A stretch of 64,000 nt of DNA from DASYXZ01 sp035308965 (GCA_035308965.1 DATGFN010000025.1:116846-180845), one strand, 5' to 3'. Positions 10,341 through 18,736 are shown, numbered from the stretch's first letter. The notes: generated from the sequence alone by a model not told the origin. Made by a program: numbers and translations.

Positions 10341-10754
10341 ATGCGCGCTTTTAGAATTGACCTAAACGGGAAAGTCCTGTGCCATGCTGGCATCGGGAAT
10401 GAAGGAGTCCTCACTGCAATCGTCCGATATGTCACAAAATCGAGCAAGGTTAAAGGACGGAGCCGGGATGATCTCGGTCTCGACGTGGGCGGCCTGATTG
10501 GAGCGACGCAAGAGCACGTCAACTGGCGAAACATCCGCCTCAAAGTCGGCGACGAAGTTTTGGTGAAGGTCATCGAAGCCGTTACGGTAGACAAGCCAGA
10601 ATGGCGCCACGGGATTGACCCAGTCAAAGACCTGAAAGCAAGAAAGAGGTACGTCTTGGAGATGGCTAAAGAATTGGGATGGAAAGTAACAACGGGGCGG
10701 GCAGGATCAAGGAGATCCCGCACCCCACTGCCGCGAATTGTCGGGGTGGTGTAG
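10341..10754 (+). CDS. Hypothetical protein, 137 residues
   Basis: I do not recognise this family. ATG at 10341 is chosen because AAGAGGA lies 10 nt upstream; a GTG at 10314 would give 146 residues without a ribosome-binding site. The protein begins with a short strand (MRAFRIDLNGKVLCHAGIG), has a predicted α/β centre with a basic stretch (VTKSSKVKGRSRDD) and a valine-rich strand pair (LKVGDEVLVKVIEA), and ends in a basic, proline-containing tail. No signal peptide, membrane segment or catalytic motif is visible. It follows the alanyl-tRNA editing gene by 58 bp, and its 3' end overlaps the putative promoter of the tRNA-Ala gene. Confidence 0.7.
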   Translation: MRAFRIDLNGKVLCHAGIGNEGVLTAIVRYVTKSSKVKGRSRDDLGLDVGGLIGATQEHVNWRNIRLKVGDEVLVKVIEAVTVDKPEWRHGIDPVKDLKARKRYVLEMAKELGWKVTTGRAGSRRSRTPLPRIVGVV

Positions 10755-10766
10755 CCATGTTATATT
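10738..10766 (+). promoter_or_regulatory. Predicted sigma-70 promoter of tRNA-Ala
   Basis: TTGTCG at 10738-10743 and TATATT at 10761-10766 are separated by 17 bp. The second hexamer ends 13 nt before the mature 5' end of the tRNA. It overlaps the last codons of the hypothetical gene. Confidence 0.5.
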
Positions 10767-10779
10767 TATAGCTGTCCAT

Positions 10780-10855
10780 GGGCGCGTAGCTCAGTTGGGA
10801 GAGCGCGGCGTTCGCAACGCTGAGGTCGAGGGTTCGAATCCCTTCGCGTCCACCA
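10780..10855 (+). tRNA. tRNA-Ala (anticodon CGC)
   Basis: A full 76-nt cloverleaf with encoded CCA at 10853-10855. The acceptor stem is GGGCGCG paired with CGCGTCC and includes the G3:U70 wobble pair that identifies alanine tRNAs. The D arm is GCTC/GAGC, the anticodon stem is CGGCG/CGCTG with loop TTCGCAA (anticodon CGC, reading GCG), and the T loop is TTCGAAT. Confidence 0.97.
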
Positions 10856-10924
10856 TTTTCAATTCGCATTGGAAGTCTTCGGATTGATTTTCCGGCGATC
10901 CTTCAAATCCGGATCGCACCCCGC

Positions 10925-11233
10925 ATGGACTGCCCCAAGTGCCACCGCAAGAACCCGGACAACGCTCAGTTCTGTCTGGTATGCCACGCACCGCTAAAAT
11001 ATATATGTCCGGCTTGCAAGCACGTTCAGTTGCAAGGCGGTCTATGCGAAAAGTGCGGAGTGGATTTTGCCAAATATCTGGCTATGATGCATTTTCAGAT
11101 GAAGTCGGAAGCTGATCAGGATCGGCAGCGCCTGAGGGCCCGCAGCGGCATATTCAAGCAAATCGTCTTGCTTCCTATCACGGGGGGATTTTCTCTGCTC
11201 AAATACTTACGCAGCCGGATTCGAGGCGATTGA
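10925..11233 (+). CDS. Small double zinc-ribbon protein
   Basis: A 102-residue protein with two N-terminal zinc ribbons. The four metal-binding pairs are CPKC (residue 3), CLVC (17), CPAC (~28) and CEKC (~41). The second half is basic and ends with a mildly amphipathic stretch (FKQIVLLPITGGFSLLKYLRS) that could touch a membrane. Such proteins are common in Acidobacteriota and Deltaproteobacteria, usually annotated as zinc-ribbon domain-containing, with no known function. ATG at 10925 sits 70 bp after the tRNA-Ala gene. It is convergent with the S41 peptidase genes. Confidence 0.75.
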   Translation: MDCPKCHRKNPDNAQFCLVCHAPLKYICPACKHVQLQGGLCEKCGVDFAKYLAMMHFQMKSEADQDRQRLRARSGIFKQIVLLPITGGFSLLKYLRSRIRGD

Positions 11234-11316
11234 TTGAAACCGCAATAAAGAGGGGAAGCCACATGGGCACCCCCCTCGATCGAGTGGATTTTGTTTCGGG
11301 GAGCAAATATCCAGGG

Positions 11317-12933
11317 TTAATTGACGGCCTTGCTGGCCATATATTTTTTCGCGCTGGCCATCAAGTCTCGCGCCTGGCCCATATGCTCGAGGGCCTTACC
11401 TACCAGGTAATCGTTATCAATAGCAATTTTGCTCGCTTTGTCCTCGCCAAAAATCACCAGGACCAATTGGGTGCGAATGTGCCGCTTGATGAAATCGGCG
11501 TTGTCTTTGATGTTTTGGTCGGTGATTTGGATCTTCTTGGTTTCCAGGAAATGCTTGAATTCCTGAAGGACCGCATCGGTTACCTCGAAATCTTCCGGAA
11601 TGGTTTTGTGCACGCCCAGATAATACTTCCCGAAATCGAAGAATGCTCCGCGCTGGGCAAGGTTGGTGGCCACGGTGCTGTATTTGGGTTCTTCCACAAC
11701 CAGGTCGGGAGAGATCCCCCTGCCTCCATACACGGTGCGCCCGCCATCGGTGAGCCGCGCGTCGGAATGGTCCGCGGGGCCTTCATTATAGTGGTAATAG
11801 TAATCGTAGAGAGACACATCGGAGTAATCACGCTGAATCCAACGGCCGCTGGGCGTGTAGTACTGCGCGGTGGTGAGCGCCAGGGCGGTATGTTCGCTCA
11901 AGGTCATGACGGTTTGAACCAGGCCCTTGCCGAAACTCGGTTCACCCATCACCAGGGCGCGGTCATGGTCCTGAAGGGCGCCGGTAACAATTTCGGCGGC
12001 GCTGGCGGAATATCGATTGATGAGGACCACCATGGGATACTCGTTACCATCGTTGCCATTGCGGGCGACGTACTTTTTCTCGGGGGAGCGGCGCCCATAG
12101 TGATAAACGATCAGCTGGTTGCGCTCCAAAAAGTGGTCCGTGACCTGCACCGCTTCATTCAACAGGCCGCCGGGGTTGCCGCGCAAATCCAAAATCAATC
12201 CCTGCATGCCCTTTTCGGTGAGTTGATTCAGGGCGTCGGTCAGTTCGTCGTTGGTGGTTTCATTGAAGCTCAAAATCCGGATATAGGCAATTCCCGGCCT
12301 GATGAAGAATGCCGCGTCCACGCTCTTGCGGGAAATTTCATCGCGCGTGATGGTGAATTCCACCGGCTTGTCCGAGCCCTCGCGGCTTATGGCAAAGTGA
12401 ACCACAGTGCCCTTGGGACCTTTCAGCCGGGTGGCCACGTCGGTGCTGCTCAGGCCGTCGGTGGTTTGGCCGTTCACGGAAACAATGATGTCCCCGGGAT
12501 GAATTCCGGCGCGGAATGCAGGTGAGCCGGGCATGGGTTGGACGACGACGGTGACCATTTTGCCCAATTTGCCGGGCATGGCGCGGATGGACATCCCCAC
12601 GCCGAAATACTTTCCTTCCTGATCTTCACGCATGCGCGTGAAAGCCCGCGGGTCAAAAAAATTGGAATGGGGGTCGAGGGTTCGGAGCATTCCCGGGATG
12701 GCGCCCAGGCTGGTGTCCGTGGGTCCGAAAATGGCATTGTCCGCGTCAAGCGGGTCGGCGTAATTTTGTTCGACCAAATCGTAGACTTTGGTGAAGGCAT
12801 TGAAGCTGGTCTGCACGTCGGAATCATCGCCGACGGTCGTGGCCACCACAATTCGGCCGTAAAGCCCACCCAGGAGGGCGCAAAGCATAACCGTGGACAG
12901 AACGAACCAGATCAGTCGTTGAGTTTGTTTCAT
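11317..12933 (-). CDS. S41 family (C-terminal processing) peptidase, paralogue A
   Basis: A 538-residue protein with an N-terminal hydrophobic signal or anchor (residues ~8-30), then a PDZ domain (~95-180, VVVQPMPGSPAFRAGIHPGDII) and a tail-specific protease core. The serine of NRYSASAAE (~308) and the lysine of SFGKGLVQ (~333) form the expected Ser/Lys dyad 25 residues apart. CtpA-type enzymes act in the periplasm, trimming C-termini or degrading proteins. It is the downstream partner of a close paralogue (12981-14618) with the same architecture, 47 bp away, so this is a tandem duplication. The C-terminal ~140 residues are a family-specific extension. Confidence 0.92.
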   Translation of the reverse strand: MKQTQRLIWFVLSTVMLCALLGGLYGRIVVATTVGDDSDVQTSFNAFTKVYDLVEQNYADPLDADNAIFGPTDTSLGAIPGMLRTLDPHSNFFDPRAFTRMREDQEGKYFGVGMSIRAMPGKLGKMVTVVVQPMPGSPAFRAGIHPGDIIVSVNGQTTDGLSSTDVATRLKGPKGTVVHFAISREGSDKPVEFTITRDEISRKSVDAAFFIRPGIAYIRILSFNETTNDELTDALNQLTEKGMQGLILDLRGNPGGLLNEAVQVTDHFLERNQLIVYHYGRRSPEKKYVARNGNDGNEYPMVVLINRYSASAAEIVTGALQDHDRALVMGEPSFGKGLVQTVMTLSEHTALALTTAQYYTPSGRWIQRDYSDVSLYDYYYHYNEGPADHSDARLTDGGRTVYGGRGISPDLVVEEPKYSTVATNLAQRGAFFDFGKYYLGVHKTIPEDFEVTDAVLQEFKHFLETKKIQITDQNIKDNADFIKRHIRTQLVLVIFGEDKASKIAIDNDYLVGKALEHMGQARDLMASAKKYMASKAVN

Positions 12934-12980
12934 GCCGTTTTTGCCTCTCCTAAAGTATTAGTGCGGCCGCCGAATTTCGA

Positions 12981-14618
12981 TTAAGGACGAGCGAGGGCTT
13001 TGGCCTGATTCCGGCCCGCCATATACTTCTTGGCGTTGGCCAGAAGCTGGGCGGCCTGGCTCATCCTTCCGGAGGCGTTGGCCACCAGAGGATCATTTTG
13101 CCGCTCAATCCTGAGGGCCTCACTCTCTCCATAAATGACGGCGACCAATTGCGTTCGGATGCGATTCTTGATGAAGTCGAGGTTGGCGTCGAAGTCGTGG
13201 TCTGATATTTGAATCTTCTCTCCGGCCAGAAATTCCTTGAATTCCGCGACCACCTCAGGGGAGGCGGTGAAGTCTTTCGGAATCGTCTTGTGGATACCCA
13301 GGTAGTGCTTGCCGAAATCAAAGAAGACGGGCTGCTGGGAAAGCATTTCTTCGGTCAGCGTCGATTTGGGCTCTGTAAATTGAATGTCGGGAGTGATGCC
13401 GCCTCCGCCATAAACTTCGCGCCCGCCGTCCGTGTGCTTCACTTCGGTGTGGGGGAGGAGAGTAGCGTCGCGGTCATAGAGGTAATCGTAGAGTGAAACG
13501 TCCTGATAATTCCGCTGGATGAGGCGGCCGCTGGGCGTGTAGTAGCGCGCCGTGGTCAGGAGCAGGAACGCTTTCTCGCTCAGGGGATATTCACTTTGCA
13601 CAAGGCCCTTGCCGAAACTTGGTTCGCCCATCACCAGGGCGCGGTCGTGATCCTGAAGGGCTCCGGCAACGATCTCCGCGGCGCTGGCGGAATAGCGGTT
13701 GATCAGGACGACCATGGGATATTCATTGCCACGATTGCCTTCGATCGCCTTCCATCTTTTTTCCGGCGAGTTGCGGCCGTGGTGATAAACGATCAATTGA
13801 TCTTTTTCCAGAAAGTGGTCGGCCACGTCCACCGCTTCCTGCAACAAGCCTCCGCGGTTGTCACGAAGGTCGAAAATCATTCCCTGCAAATCCTTTTCAT
13901 TCACCTTTTTCAGGGCCTGGACCAGCTCGTCATTCGTTTTCTCGTTAAAGGTGGCCACATGAATGTAAGCCAGCCCCGGCGCGATGAGGAAAGCTGCGTC
14001 AACCCCGCGCCCTCCAATCTCGTCACGGGTTACGTCGAATTCGAGCGGCTGCTCGGTGCCCTCGCGCGTAATTTCGATGTGGACGACGGTCCCTTTGGGC
14101 CCCTTCAGCAACGATGCGACCGCGGGAACATCGAGATTTTCGGTGGATTTCTTATCCACAGAGATGATCACGTCACCCGGGCGGAGGCCGGCCCGGAAGG
14201 CGGGCGAGCCGGGCATGGGCTCCACTACCGTCGTAACCAATTTGCCCAGCTTGGCGGGTAACTGGACGATCGTCATTCCCACGCCGTAGTATTTGCCTTC
14301 CTGGTCCTCTTGAAACTGCTCGAAGGTGTGTGGGTCCAGAAAACTGGAGTGCGGGTCGAGCGTGCGTAGCATTCCCGGAATCGCGCCCATGCTGCTTGAG
14401 GTCGAGCCGAAGATGGCTTTATCTGCGTCGACGGGCTCGGCGTAATTCTGCTCGACGATGTCCAGAAGTTTGGCGAAGGAGCCGATGCTTTTTTGAACGT
14501 CGGAATCGTCGGTATCACTGGTGGTGGCTTCAACCTGCTGGCCATAAAGCCCGCCGAGAACGGTGCACAACATGATAGTGGATCCGACATAAAAAACCAG
14601 ACGCCGTGTTTTGGCCAT
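12981..14618 (-). CDS. S41 family (C-terminal processing) peptidase, paralogue B
   Basis: A 545-residue protein from ATG at 14618, chosen because a GAGGGG lies about 9 nt upstream and the next residues (MAKTRRLVFYVGSTIMLC) form a signal anchor equivalent to that of paralogue A; a longer frame back to 14690 is not supported. A PDZ domain is at ~90-175, and the catalytic dyad is in NRYSASAAE (~309) and SFGKGLVQ (~335). The sequence is clearly homologous to paralogue A along its whole length, with divergence mainly in the last 100 residues. Being upstream, it probably leads a two-gene operon. Both are expected to be periplasmic. Confidence 0.92.
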   Translation of the reverse strand: MAKTRRLVFYVGSTIMLCTVLGGLYGQQVEATTSDTDDSDVQKSIGSFAKLLDIVEQNYAEPVDADKAIFGSTSSSMGAIPGMLRTLDPHSSFLDPHTFEQFQEDQEGKYYGVGMTIVQLPAKLGKLVTTVVEPMPGSPAFRAGLRPGDVIISVDKKSTENLDVPAVASLLKGPKGTVVHIEITREGTEQPLEFDVTRDEIGGRGVDAAFLIAPGLAYIHVATFNEKTNDELVQALKKVNEKDLQGMIFDLRDNRGGLLQEAVDVADHFLEKDQLIVYHHGRNSPEKRWKAIEGNRGNEYPMVVLINRYSASAAEIVAGALQDHDRALVMGEPSFGKGLVQSEYPLSEKAFLLLTTARYYTPSGRLIQRNYQDVSLYDYLYDRDATLLPHTEVKHTDGGREVYGGGGITPDIQFTEPKSTLTEEMLSQQPVFFDFGKHYLGIHKTIPKDFTASPEVVAEFKEFLAGEKIQISDHDFDANLDFIKNRIRTQLVAVIYGESEALRIERQNDPLVANASGRMSQAAQLLANAKKYMAGRNQAKALARP

Positions 14619-14829
14619 TTTTGGAACCCCTCGCCCTAAAGTTGAGTATAACACGGCGCAGACTAAACCCAGCCACCATCGGCGACGCATTTATTTGGAT
14701 GTATTTTTAATCGTGCGCGTTACCTCGTCGAAACAGTTTTTGGCAAAATTACTGTCTGGATTCCGTCCCATGCCATGCTATTCTCGCCATGCACTGGCGC
14801 CCAATTCATTGGCGGATGGCTCGAATTTG

Positions 14830-16122
14830 ATGCGTTCCAAGTCCCAGGAACTTTTTCGCAAGGCTCTCCAACTCCTTCCCGGCGGCGTCAGTTCGCCGGT
14901 GCGCGCCTTTCGCGGCGTCGGAGGTGAGCCGATTTTTATGGCCAGCGGATCAGGCTCGCGCATCACAGACGTGGATGGCCTGACCTATATCGATTATGTG
15001 GGGTCATGGGGTCCCTTGATTCTGGGCCACTGCCACCCTGAGGTGGTTGAAGCCATCGCCCGCGCTCTTCAATCCGGCACCAGCTTTGGCGCATCAATCC
15101 CCGGAGAGTTGGACCTTGCCGAAAAAATTCAGGCGGCGTTTCCTTCGGTAGAAAAGGTTCGATTTGTCAACTCCGGGACGGAAGCTACGCTCTCCGCCCT
15201 GCGCGTGGCGCGCGCCGCCACCGGCCGGGAAAGGATTTTGAAGTTCGAGGGTTGCTACCATGGACATTCGGACAGCCTGCTGGTGAAAGCTGGTTCCGGA
15301 GTCGCCACTCTCGGTTTGCCCGACAGTCCCGGAGTGCCCCGTGGCCTGGCCGAGCTTACCCTTACCGCTCCATTCAACGATTTTGCCGCGCTGGAGGAAA
15401 CCTTCCGCCGGTGGCGCAATGAGATTGCGGCTGTAATTGTGGAGCCCGTCGTCGGCAATATGGGCTGTGTCTCACCCGCACGGGGGTATCTCGAGAAACT
15501 GCGCTCGCTCACCGCCGAACAGGGAACGGTATTGATTTTTGACGAGGTAATGACTGGCTTCCGCGTGGCCCACGGCGGCGTTCAAGGGCTCCTGGGCATC
15601 ACTCCCGATATGACGACACTGGGCAAAATCATCGGCGGAGGATTGCCGGTGGGAGCGTATGGCGGCAGAGCGGAATTGATGAACCTGGTGGCTCCGGCTG
15701 GGCCCGTCTACCAGGCGGGCACGCTTTCAGGGAACCCCCTGGCCATGGCGGCGGGAGCGAAGACCCTCGAAATCCTGGGCCGTCCCGGAGTCTATGAGCG
15801 GCTGGAATCACTGACCGCCAAATTGAAAGCGGGTCTGAAAGTGGCGGCGACCAAGGCCGGCAAAGACCTGACCGTGAATCGCGCCGGATCCATGTTTACT
15901 CCTTTTTTTACTTCCGTACCCGTGGTGGATTACACTTCGGCCAAAAAGTCAGATACCGCTGCCTTTGGCCGTTTTTTTCACTCCATGCTCGACCACGGAG
16001 TCTATTTACCACCCTCACAATTCGAGGCTGCTTTCGTTTCCACCGCGCACAGCGAAGCTGACATCCAGCAAACCATTGATGCTGCGGGCCACGCGTTTGT
16101 GGAAATGGATGGGAAAAAGTAG
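14830..16122 (+). CDS. hemL: Glutamate-1-semialdehyde 2,1-aminomutase
   Basis: A 430-residue PLP enzyme that makes 5-aminolevulinate from glutamate-1-semialdehyde, the second step of the C5 haem pathway. The start at ATG 14830 gives the canonical N-terminus (RSKSQELFRKALQLLPGG); an ATG at 14770 would add 20 residues. Key features are NSGTEATLSALRVARA for cofactor phosphate binding, the FEGCYHGHSDSLLVKAGSG loop, FDEVMTGFR, and the Schiff-base lysine at ~266 (TLGKIIGGGLP). Length and motifs are those of true HemL. The partner enzyme HemA is about 19 kb away (35230-36576). It is divergent from the S41 pair. Confidence 0.95.
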   Translation: MRSKSQELFRKALQLLPGGVSSPVRAFRGVGGEPIFMASGSGSRITDVDGLTYIDYVGSWGPLILGHCHPEVVEAIARALQSGTSFGASIPGELDLAEKIQAAFPSVEKVRFVNSGTEATLSALRVARAATGRERILKFEGCYHGHSDSLLVKAGSGVATLGLPDSPGVPRGLAELTLTAPFNDFAALEETFRRWRNEIAAVIVEPVVGNMGCVSPARGYLEKLRSLTAEQGTVLIFDEVMTGFRVAHGGVQGLLGITPDMTTLGKIIGGGLPVGAYGGRAELMNLVAPAGPVYQAGTLSGNPLAMAAGAKTLEILGRPGVYERLESLTAKLKAGLKVAATKAGKDLTVNRAGSMFTPFFTSVPVVDYTSAKKSDTAAFGRFFHSMLDHGVYLPPSQFEAAFVSTAHSEADIQQTIDAAGHAFVEMDGKK

Positions 16123-16183
16123 TCGGAATGTTGAAGGTTGGAAAAATAATTATGGAGAAGCTGATGAGCGTACTAATTTCCCT

Positions 16184-16266
16184 GGGAGCGCGGGCGTCTC
16201 GCCCGCAATCTAAGGAAAGAGCGGGCGAGCCCCAAAGTAACACGCGGGGCCCCGGCGTGCGCTCCC
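16184..16266. repeat. REP-like palindromic repeat, copy 1
   Basis: An 83-bp element with imperfect inverted ends: GGGAGCGCGGGCGTCTCGCC at the left, and a right end that reads GGGAGCGCACGCCGGGGCCC on the other strand. It shares the left arm GCGGGCGTCTCGCCC and the internal GCGGGCGAGCCCC with the element at 53948-54032. It lies just after hemL. Confidence 0.75.
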
Positions 16267-16362
16267 GGCAATGGAAACCCAGAGAGTGCCAGAAGGTGAT
16301 TCGATTTGATTGGGACTTTAGATTCCGGCAAGGCCGCCAACGGGTCAGGCTAAATTCCCGGT

Positions 16363-16400
16363 GTCCCCGGAAGGGTGCGAAACTTGCACCTCCCGGGGAC
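16363..16400. terminator. Strong hairpin between convergent genes (putative terminator)
   Basis: GTCCCCGG at 16363-16370 pairs perfectly with CCGGGGAC at 16393-16400, with further pairing inside (GGGTGC with GCACC). No uridine run follows on either strand, so it may be a barrier or a Rho-assisted stop rather than a classical intrinsic terminator. It separates hemL from the convergent PstS-like gene. Confidence 0.55.
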
Positions 16401-16418
16401 GCGCAGGCGTACTGCTCA

Positions 16419-16847
16419 TCATTGGACGCGTAAGACTTTCAATCCCTTGGTGTCGGCATCCGCCGAAACATAGGCGATACCGTTTGCATTGGAACGCACA
16501 TATTCGATAGCAGCTTTTTCATTTTTTTGGGGTGGAGGAATATCTTTCCCCGAAAAAATCTGCTCTTGCCAGAGAGCGTCCACATCGGAAGTGGACTTCC
16601 CAAAAACATTCCTTGAGAAGATCTCCCGCACCGGTGAATTCAGGGTAAGATCCACGGGTGACGCGCCGTGACCATCCAGAAACCTGGTGTCCTTTTTCAG
16701 GAAGATGCGAGCCAAACTGCTTTTGCTGATTGACTCCTCAGTGTTGGCGGAATTTACAATGATTTTGTAATTCCCGCTTTGCGCCCAGACATTTGCCGAG
16801 GCCAAGAGCGCCAACCCAACAACGTAAGTAATTCGCGATAGTTTCAT
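16419..16847 (-). CDS. Small PstS-like periplasmic substrate-binding protein
   Basis: A 142-residue protein from ATG at 16847, with AAAGGAG 8 nt upstream. A clear signal peptide ends at about residue 22 (LLASANVWAQ). The mature part has the PBP-like start of phosphate-binding proteins (YKIIVNSANTEESISKSSLARIFLKKDTRFLDG), but it is only about half the length of PstS and so comprises a single lobe. Small proteins of this type are often annotated as phosphate ABC transporter substrate-binding. The typical end, VRSNANGIAYVSADADTKGLKVL, is present. It follows the porin gene by 33 bp, probably in one operon. The ligand is unknown, and no Pst permease or ATPase is present in the window. Confidence 0.8.
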   Translation of the reverse strand: MKLSRITYVVGLALLASANVWAQSGNYKIIVNSANTEESISKSSLARIFLKKDTRFLDGHGASPVDLTLNSPVREIFSRNVFGKSTSDVDALWQEQIFSGKDIPPPQKNEKAAIEYVRSNANGIAYVSADADTKGLKVLRVQ

Positions 16848-16880
16848 AATTTGCTCTCCTTTGTCCTGCCTCATGTCTCC

Positions 16881-18053
16881 TTAGAATTTGAAGCTGGTCT
16901 TGACGACCAACGCTGTGGTGTTGGGTTTCAGGCCTTGCGGGTTGTCCACGCTGTAGAAGCCGTTCGGATAGTCGTCCGGCATCCCGAATCCATGCATGAA
17001 ATGGCCTTCCACTTTGATGTTAAAGAAGCGGTTGATATCGAAGCGCGCTGTGACCACCTTGTCGTGATCAAAGCCGTTTCCCGGTGGGATCAAGAAATTG
17101 ACTGGAACATTGATCGCGTAGTGTGAGTAGTAGGAGCCGAGCTGCACGTGCTTTGCAACACGGTAAGAGCCGGCCACGTACCAGCCCCGGAAATAGGTTT
17201 GAAAATCCGGGCCGCCGTTGATTGTGGCGTCCAGATCGTAGCGGCGGTACTCGGAGTCCACCACCAATTTGTTCCACTTATACTGAGCGAAGTACTGGTT
17301 CGTGAATGCAACCTTGCTCTTCAGCGTCGTTGCGTTCGGCGTACCCTCGGCATACTGAGCCGAGATATTTTCATTGAGACGCGAAACGCCAACCAGCAAT
17401 CCCTTGAGCGGCGTGGTCCAACGCAGATCGCCACCGAACTGGAGTCCGCCCATTCGATTGAAGCTGGGTCCAATAAGATAGGCATAGCCGCCGTAAGGGC
17501 TGTCCTGGCGGTGTCCGACATATGCGGTGTAAGAGAGTGTCCCGCCCTTCTTGCGCAGGCTGACGTCTCCAAAAACGTCGCCGCCGGTGTGAGCGATGGT
17601 GACATCGCGCAGGTCCATGGGATAGATGCTTTGCGGCAGTATCGCGAATGTGTGGAGGAAATCAAGATCCTGAGTGTCATTGTAGAGACCCATGACCGTC
17701 TTCACTTTTCCGCCGCGAATTCCGAACCAGGAATTGAACTTGTAAGTTCCTTCGGCCCAATCAAGCTGCGGATGCCACTTGCCCAACTGCCCGAGATTCC
17801 GATCGTAGATTTGCGCTCCAATTCGGAACTTGTCGGTGATCTGGACGGAAGCATTGCCGCCAAAATCGGTGAACTGGCCGCTTCCGATATCACCTGATTT
17901 CATGGTCAACCAGTTGTTTCCGTCCGTGCTTACGAATCCCTGAGAGGCGAACCCGTGCACTTGAACATCCTGGTTCAACAGCTTAAAATCTTGCGCCCAA
18001 ACTGTGCTGGTGCATGCGAAACAAACCAACATTCTGATCAATATTCGCTTCAT
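16881..18053 (-). CDS. Outer-membrane β-barrel porin-like protein
   Basis: A 390-residue protein from ATG at 18053 (GGAG 6 nt upstream). The signal peptide is residues 1-22 (LVCFACTSTVWAQ). The mature part consists of alternating amphipathic strands separated by turns with Gly, Asn and Asp, and the last residue is phenylalanine (VVKTSFKF), the typical signal for insertion by BamA. Length suits a 16-strand barrel. No OmpA-like domain or haem site is present. It leads the PstS-like gene in a two-gene operon. It diverges from the cytochrome cluster across a 683-bp gap, so the two may be co-regulated. Specificity is not visible. Confidence 0.8.
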   Translation of the reverse strand: MKRILIRMLVCFACTSTVWAQDFKLLNQDVQVHGFASQGFVSTDGNNWLTMKSGDIGSGQFTDFGGNASVQITDKFRIGAQIYDRNLGQLGKWHPQLDWAEGTYKFNSWFGIRGGKVKTVMGLYNDTQDLDFLHTFAILPQSIYPMDLRDVTIAHTGGDVFGDVSLRKKGGTLSYTAYVGHRQDSPYGGYAYLIGPSFNRMGGLQFGGDLRWTTPLKGLLVGVSRLNENISAQYAEGTPNATTLKSKVAFTNQYFAQYKWNKLVVDSEYRRYDLDATINGGPDFQTYFRGWYVAGSYRVAKHVQLGSYYSHYAINVPVNFLIPPGNGFDHDKVVTARFDINRFFNIKVEGHFMHGFGMPDDYPNGFYSVDNPQGLKPNTTALVVKTSFKF

Positions 18054-18428
18054 CGAATCTCCTTTTTTTCGGCGGCCTAAAATGGCCGAACGATTTTTCT
18101 TCGTTGCCAAATTTCACAGCACGACGGGGGAGCTGCATTAGAGCAGGCAGCTTCGCCCTCTTTAGATCTCATCGTCGTACTTCACTCGCGCCCTTGCCGG
18201 CCCCGCAATGCCGGTGCGCATGAGATGTGCGCAGGCTGGGCGGCGGGATAAGCAGAAGCAACCGGCCAATCGAATTGCCCCTCCCGACACGACGTCTTCG
18301 TCCGCCGCGGAGAAAGCACGGCTGGTTCCAAAGCCACATGCCCTGCCTGGACAGCGCTAAAGGGCCGCTTCTACAGTGGTTTAGTGTTTTTCAGGTGGGC
18401 GAACACTGTGAGCGTGATTCTCCCTTTT

Positions 18429-18447
18429 AGATGGACATAGTCCATCT
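18429..18447. promoter_or_regulatory. Perfect 19-bp palindrome, candidate operator or hairpin
   Basis: AGATGGAC and GTCCATCT are perfect inverted copies around a 3-nt centre (ATA). The site is 290 bp upstream of resB. It could bind a dimeric regulator or form a hairpin in a long leader. No known regulator motif is matched with confidence. Confidence 0.4.
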
Positions 18448-18574
18448 CCTAGAAAATTTCTCGGAAATTCAAACTGGAACTGAAAAAGGGGATGGAATTT
18501 CGCCACCATGACTTAGAGGAGATTTATCCGGGGTGGCGAGAGAACTTCGAATTATTGGAACCTCGGGGGATTGC

Positions 18575-18594
18575 GTACAACTGGGTTATTGTAC
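18575..18594. promoter_or_regulatory. Inverted repeat GTACAA-N8-TTGTAC, candidate operator
   Basis: GTACAA at 18575-18580 and TTGTAC at 18589-18594 form a perfect 6+6 inverted repeat with an 8-nt spacer, 143 bp upstream of the resB start. A weak -35-like TTGCGT overlaps its left arm. The spacing is typical of a helix-turn-helix dimer site. Confidence 0.4.
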
Positions 18595-18736
18595 CTATCG
18601 GTCTGCGCCAAATCGCTCACCAAGCCCTCTAATGATCGAAGCTCGATTTGCGTAAACCGCTGATTCAATTGCCTTAAATCAATAACGGTCAACGGCAGGG
18701 GACTTGCGTTCTCCATCCTCTTTTAGGAGGAGAACT

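Larger units (their letters stand above)
18054..18736. other. 683-bp divergent intergenic region, no gene seen
   Basis: The gap lies between the porin operon on the minus strand and resB on the plus strand. No open frame here has a ribosome-binding site or a plausible protein. It holds two perfect inverted repeats (listed separately) and several G+C-rich hairpins around 18200-18340. I could not identify a confident sigma-70 or sigma-54 promoter. As it precedes nine co-directional genes, it is the likeliest place for their main control signals. Confidence 0.6.

Noticed and set aside
11230..12525. Long plus-strand open frame of 431 codons
   Set aside because: It is antisense to an S41 peptidase with full catalytic motifs; the product has no recognisable pattern and no ribosome-binding site.
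18300..18360. Possible cyclic-di-GMP riboswitch (CAAAGCCA near AGC..) upstream of the cytochrome cluster
   Set aside because: A few words resemble the GEMM core, but the paired P1-P3 stems and the conserved GGGCAAACC are not present on either strand. A covariance-model search would decide.
18530..18560. Sigma-54-like promoter (TGGCGAGAGAACTTCG) before resB
   Set aside because: The -12 element lacks the invariant GC, so it does not meet the GG-N10-GC rule.
18660..18690. FNR-like site (TGATTCAATTGCCTTAAATCAA)
   Set aside because: The half-sites are too far apart (10 bp instead of 4) and imperfect, so I do not claim an FNR operator.
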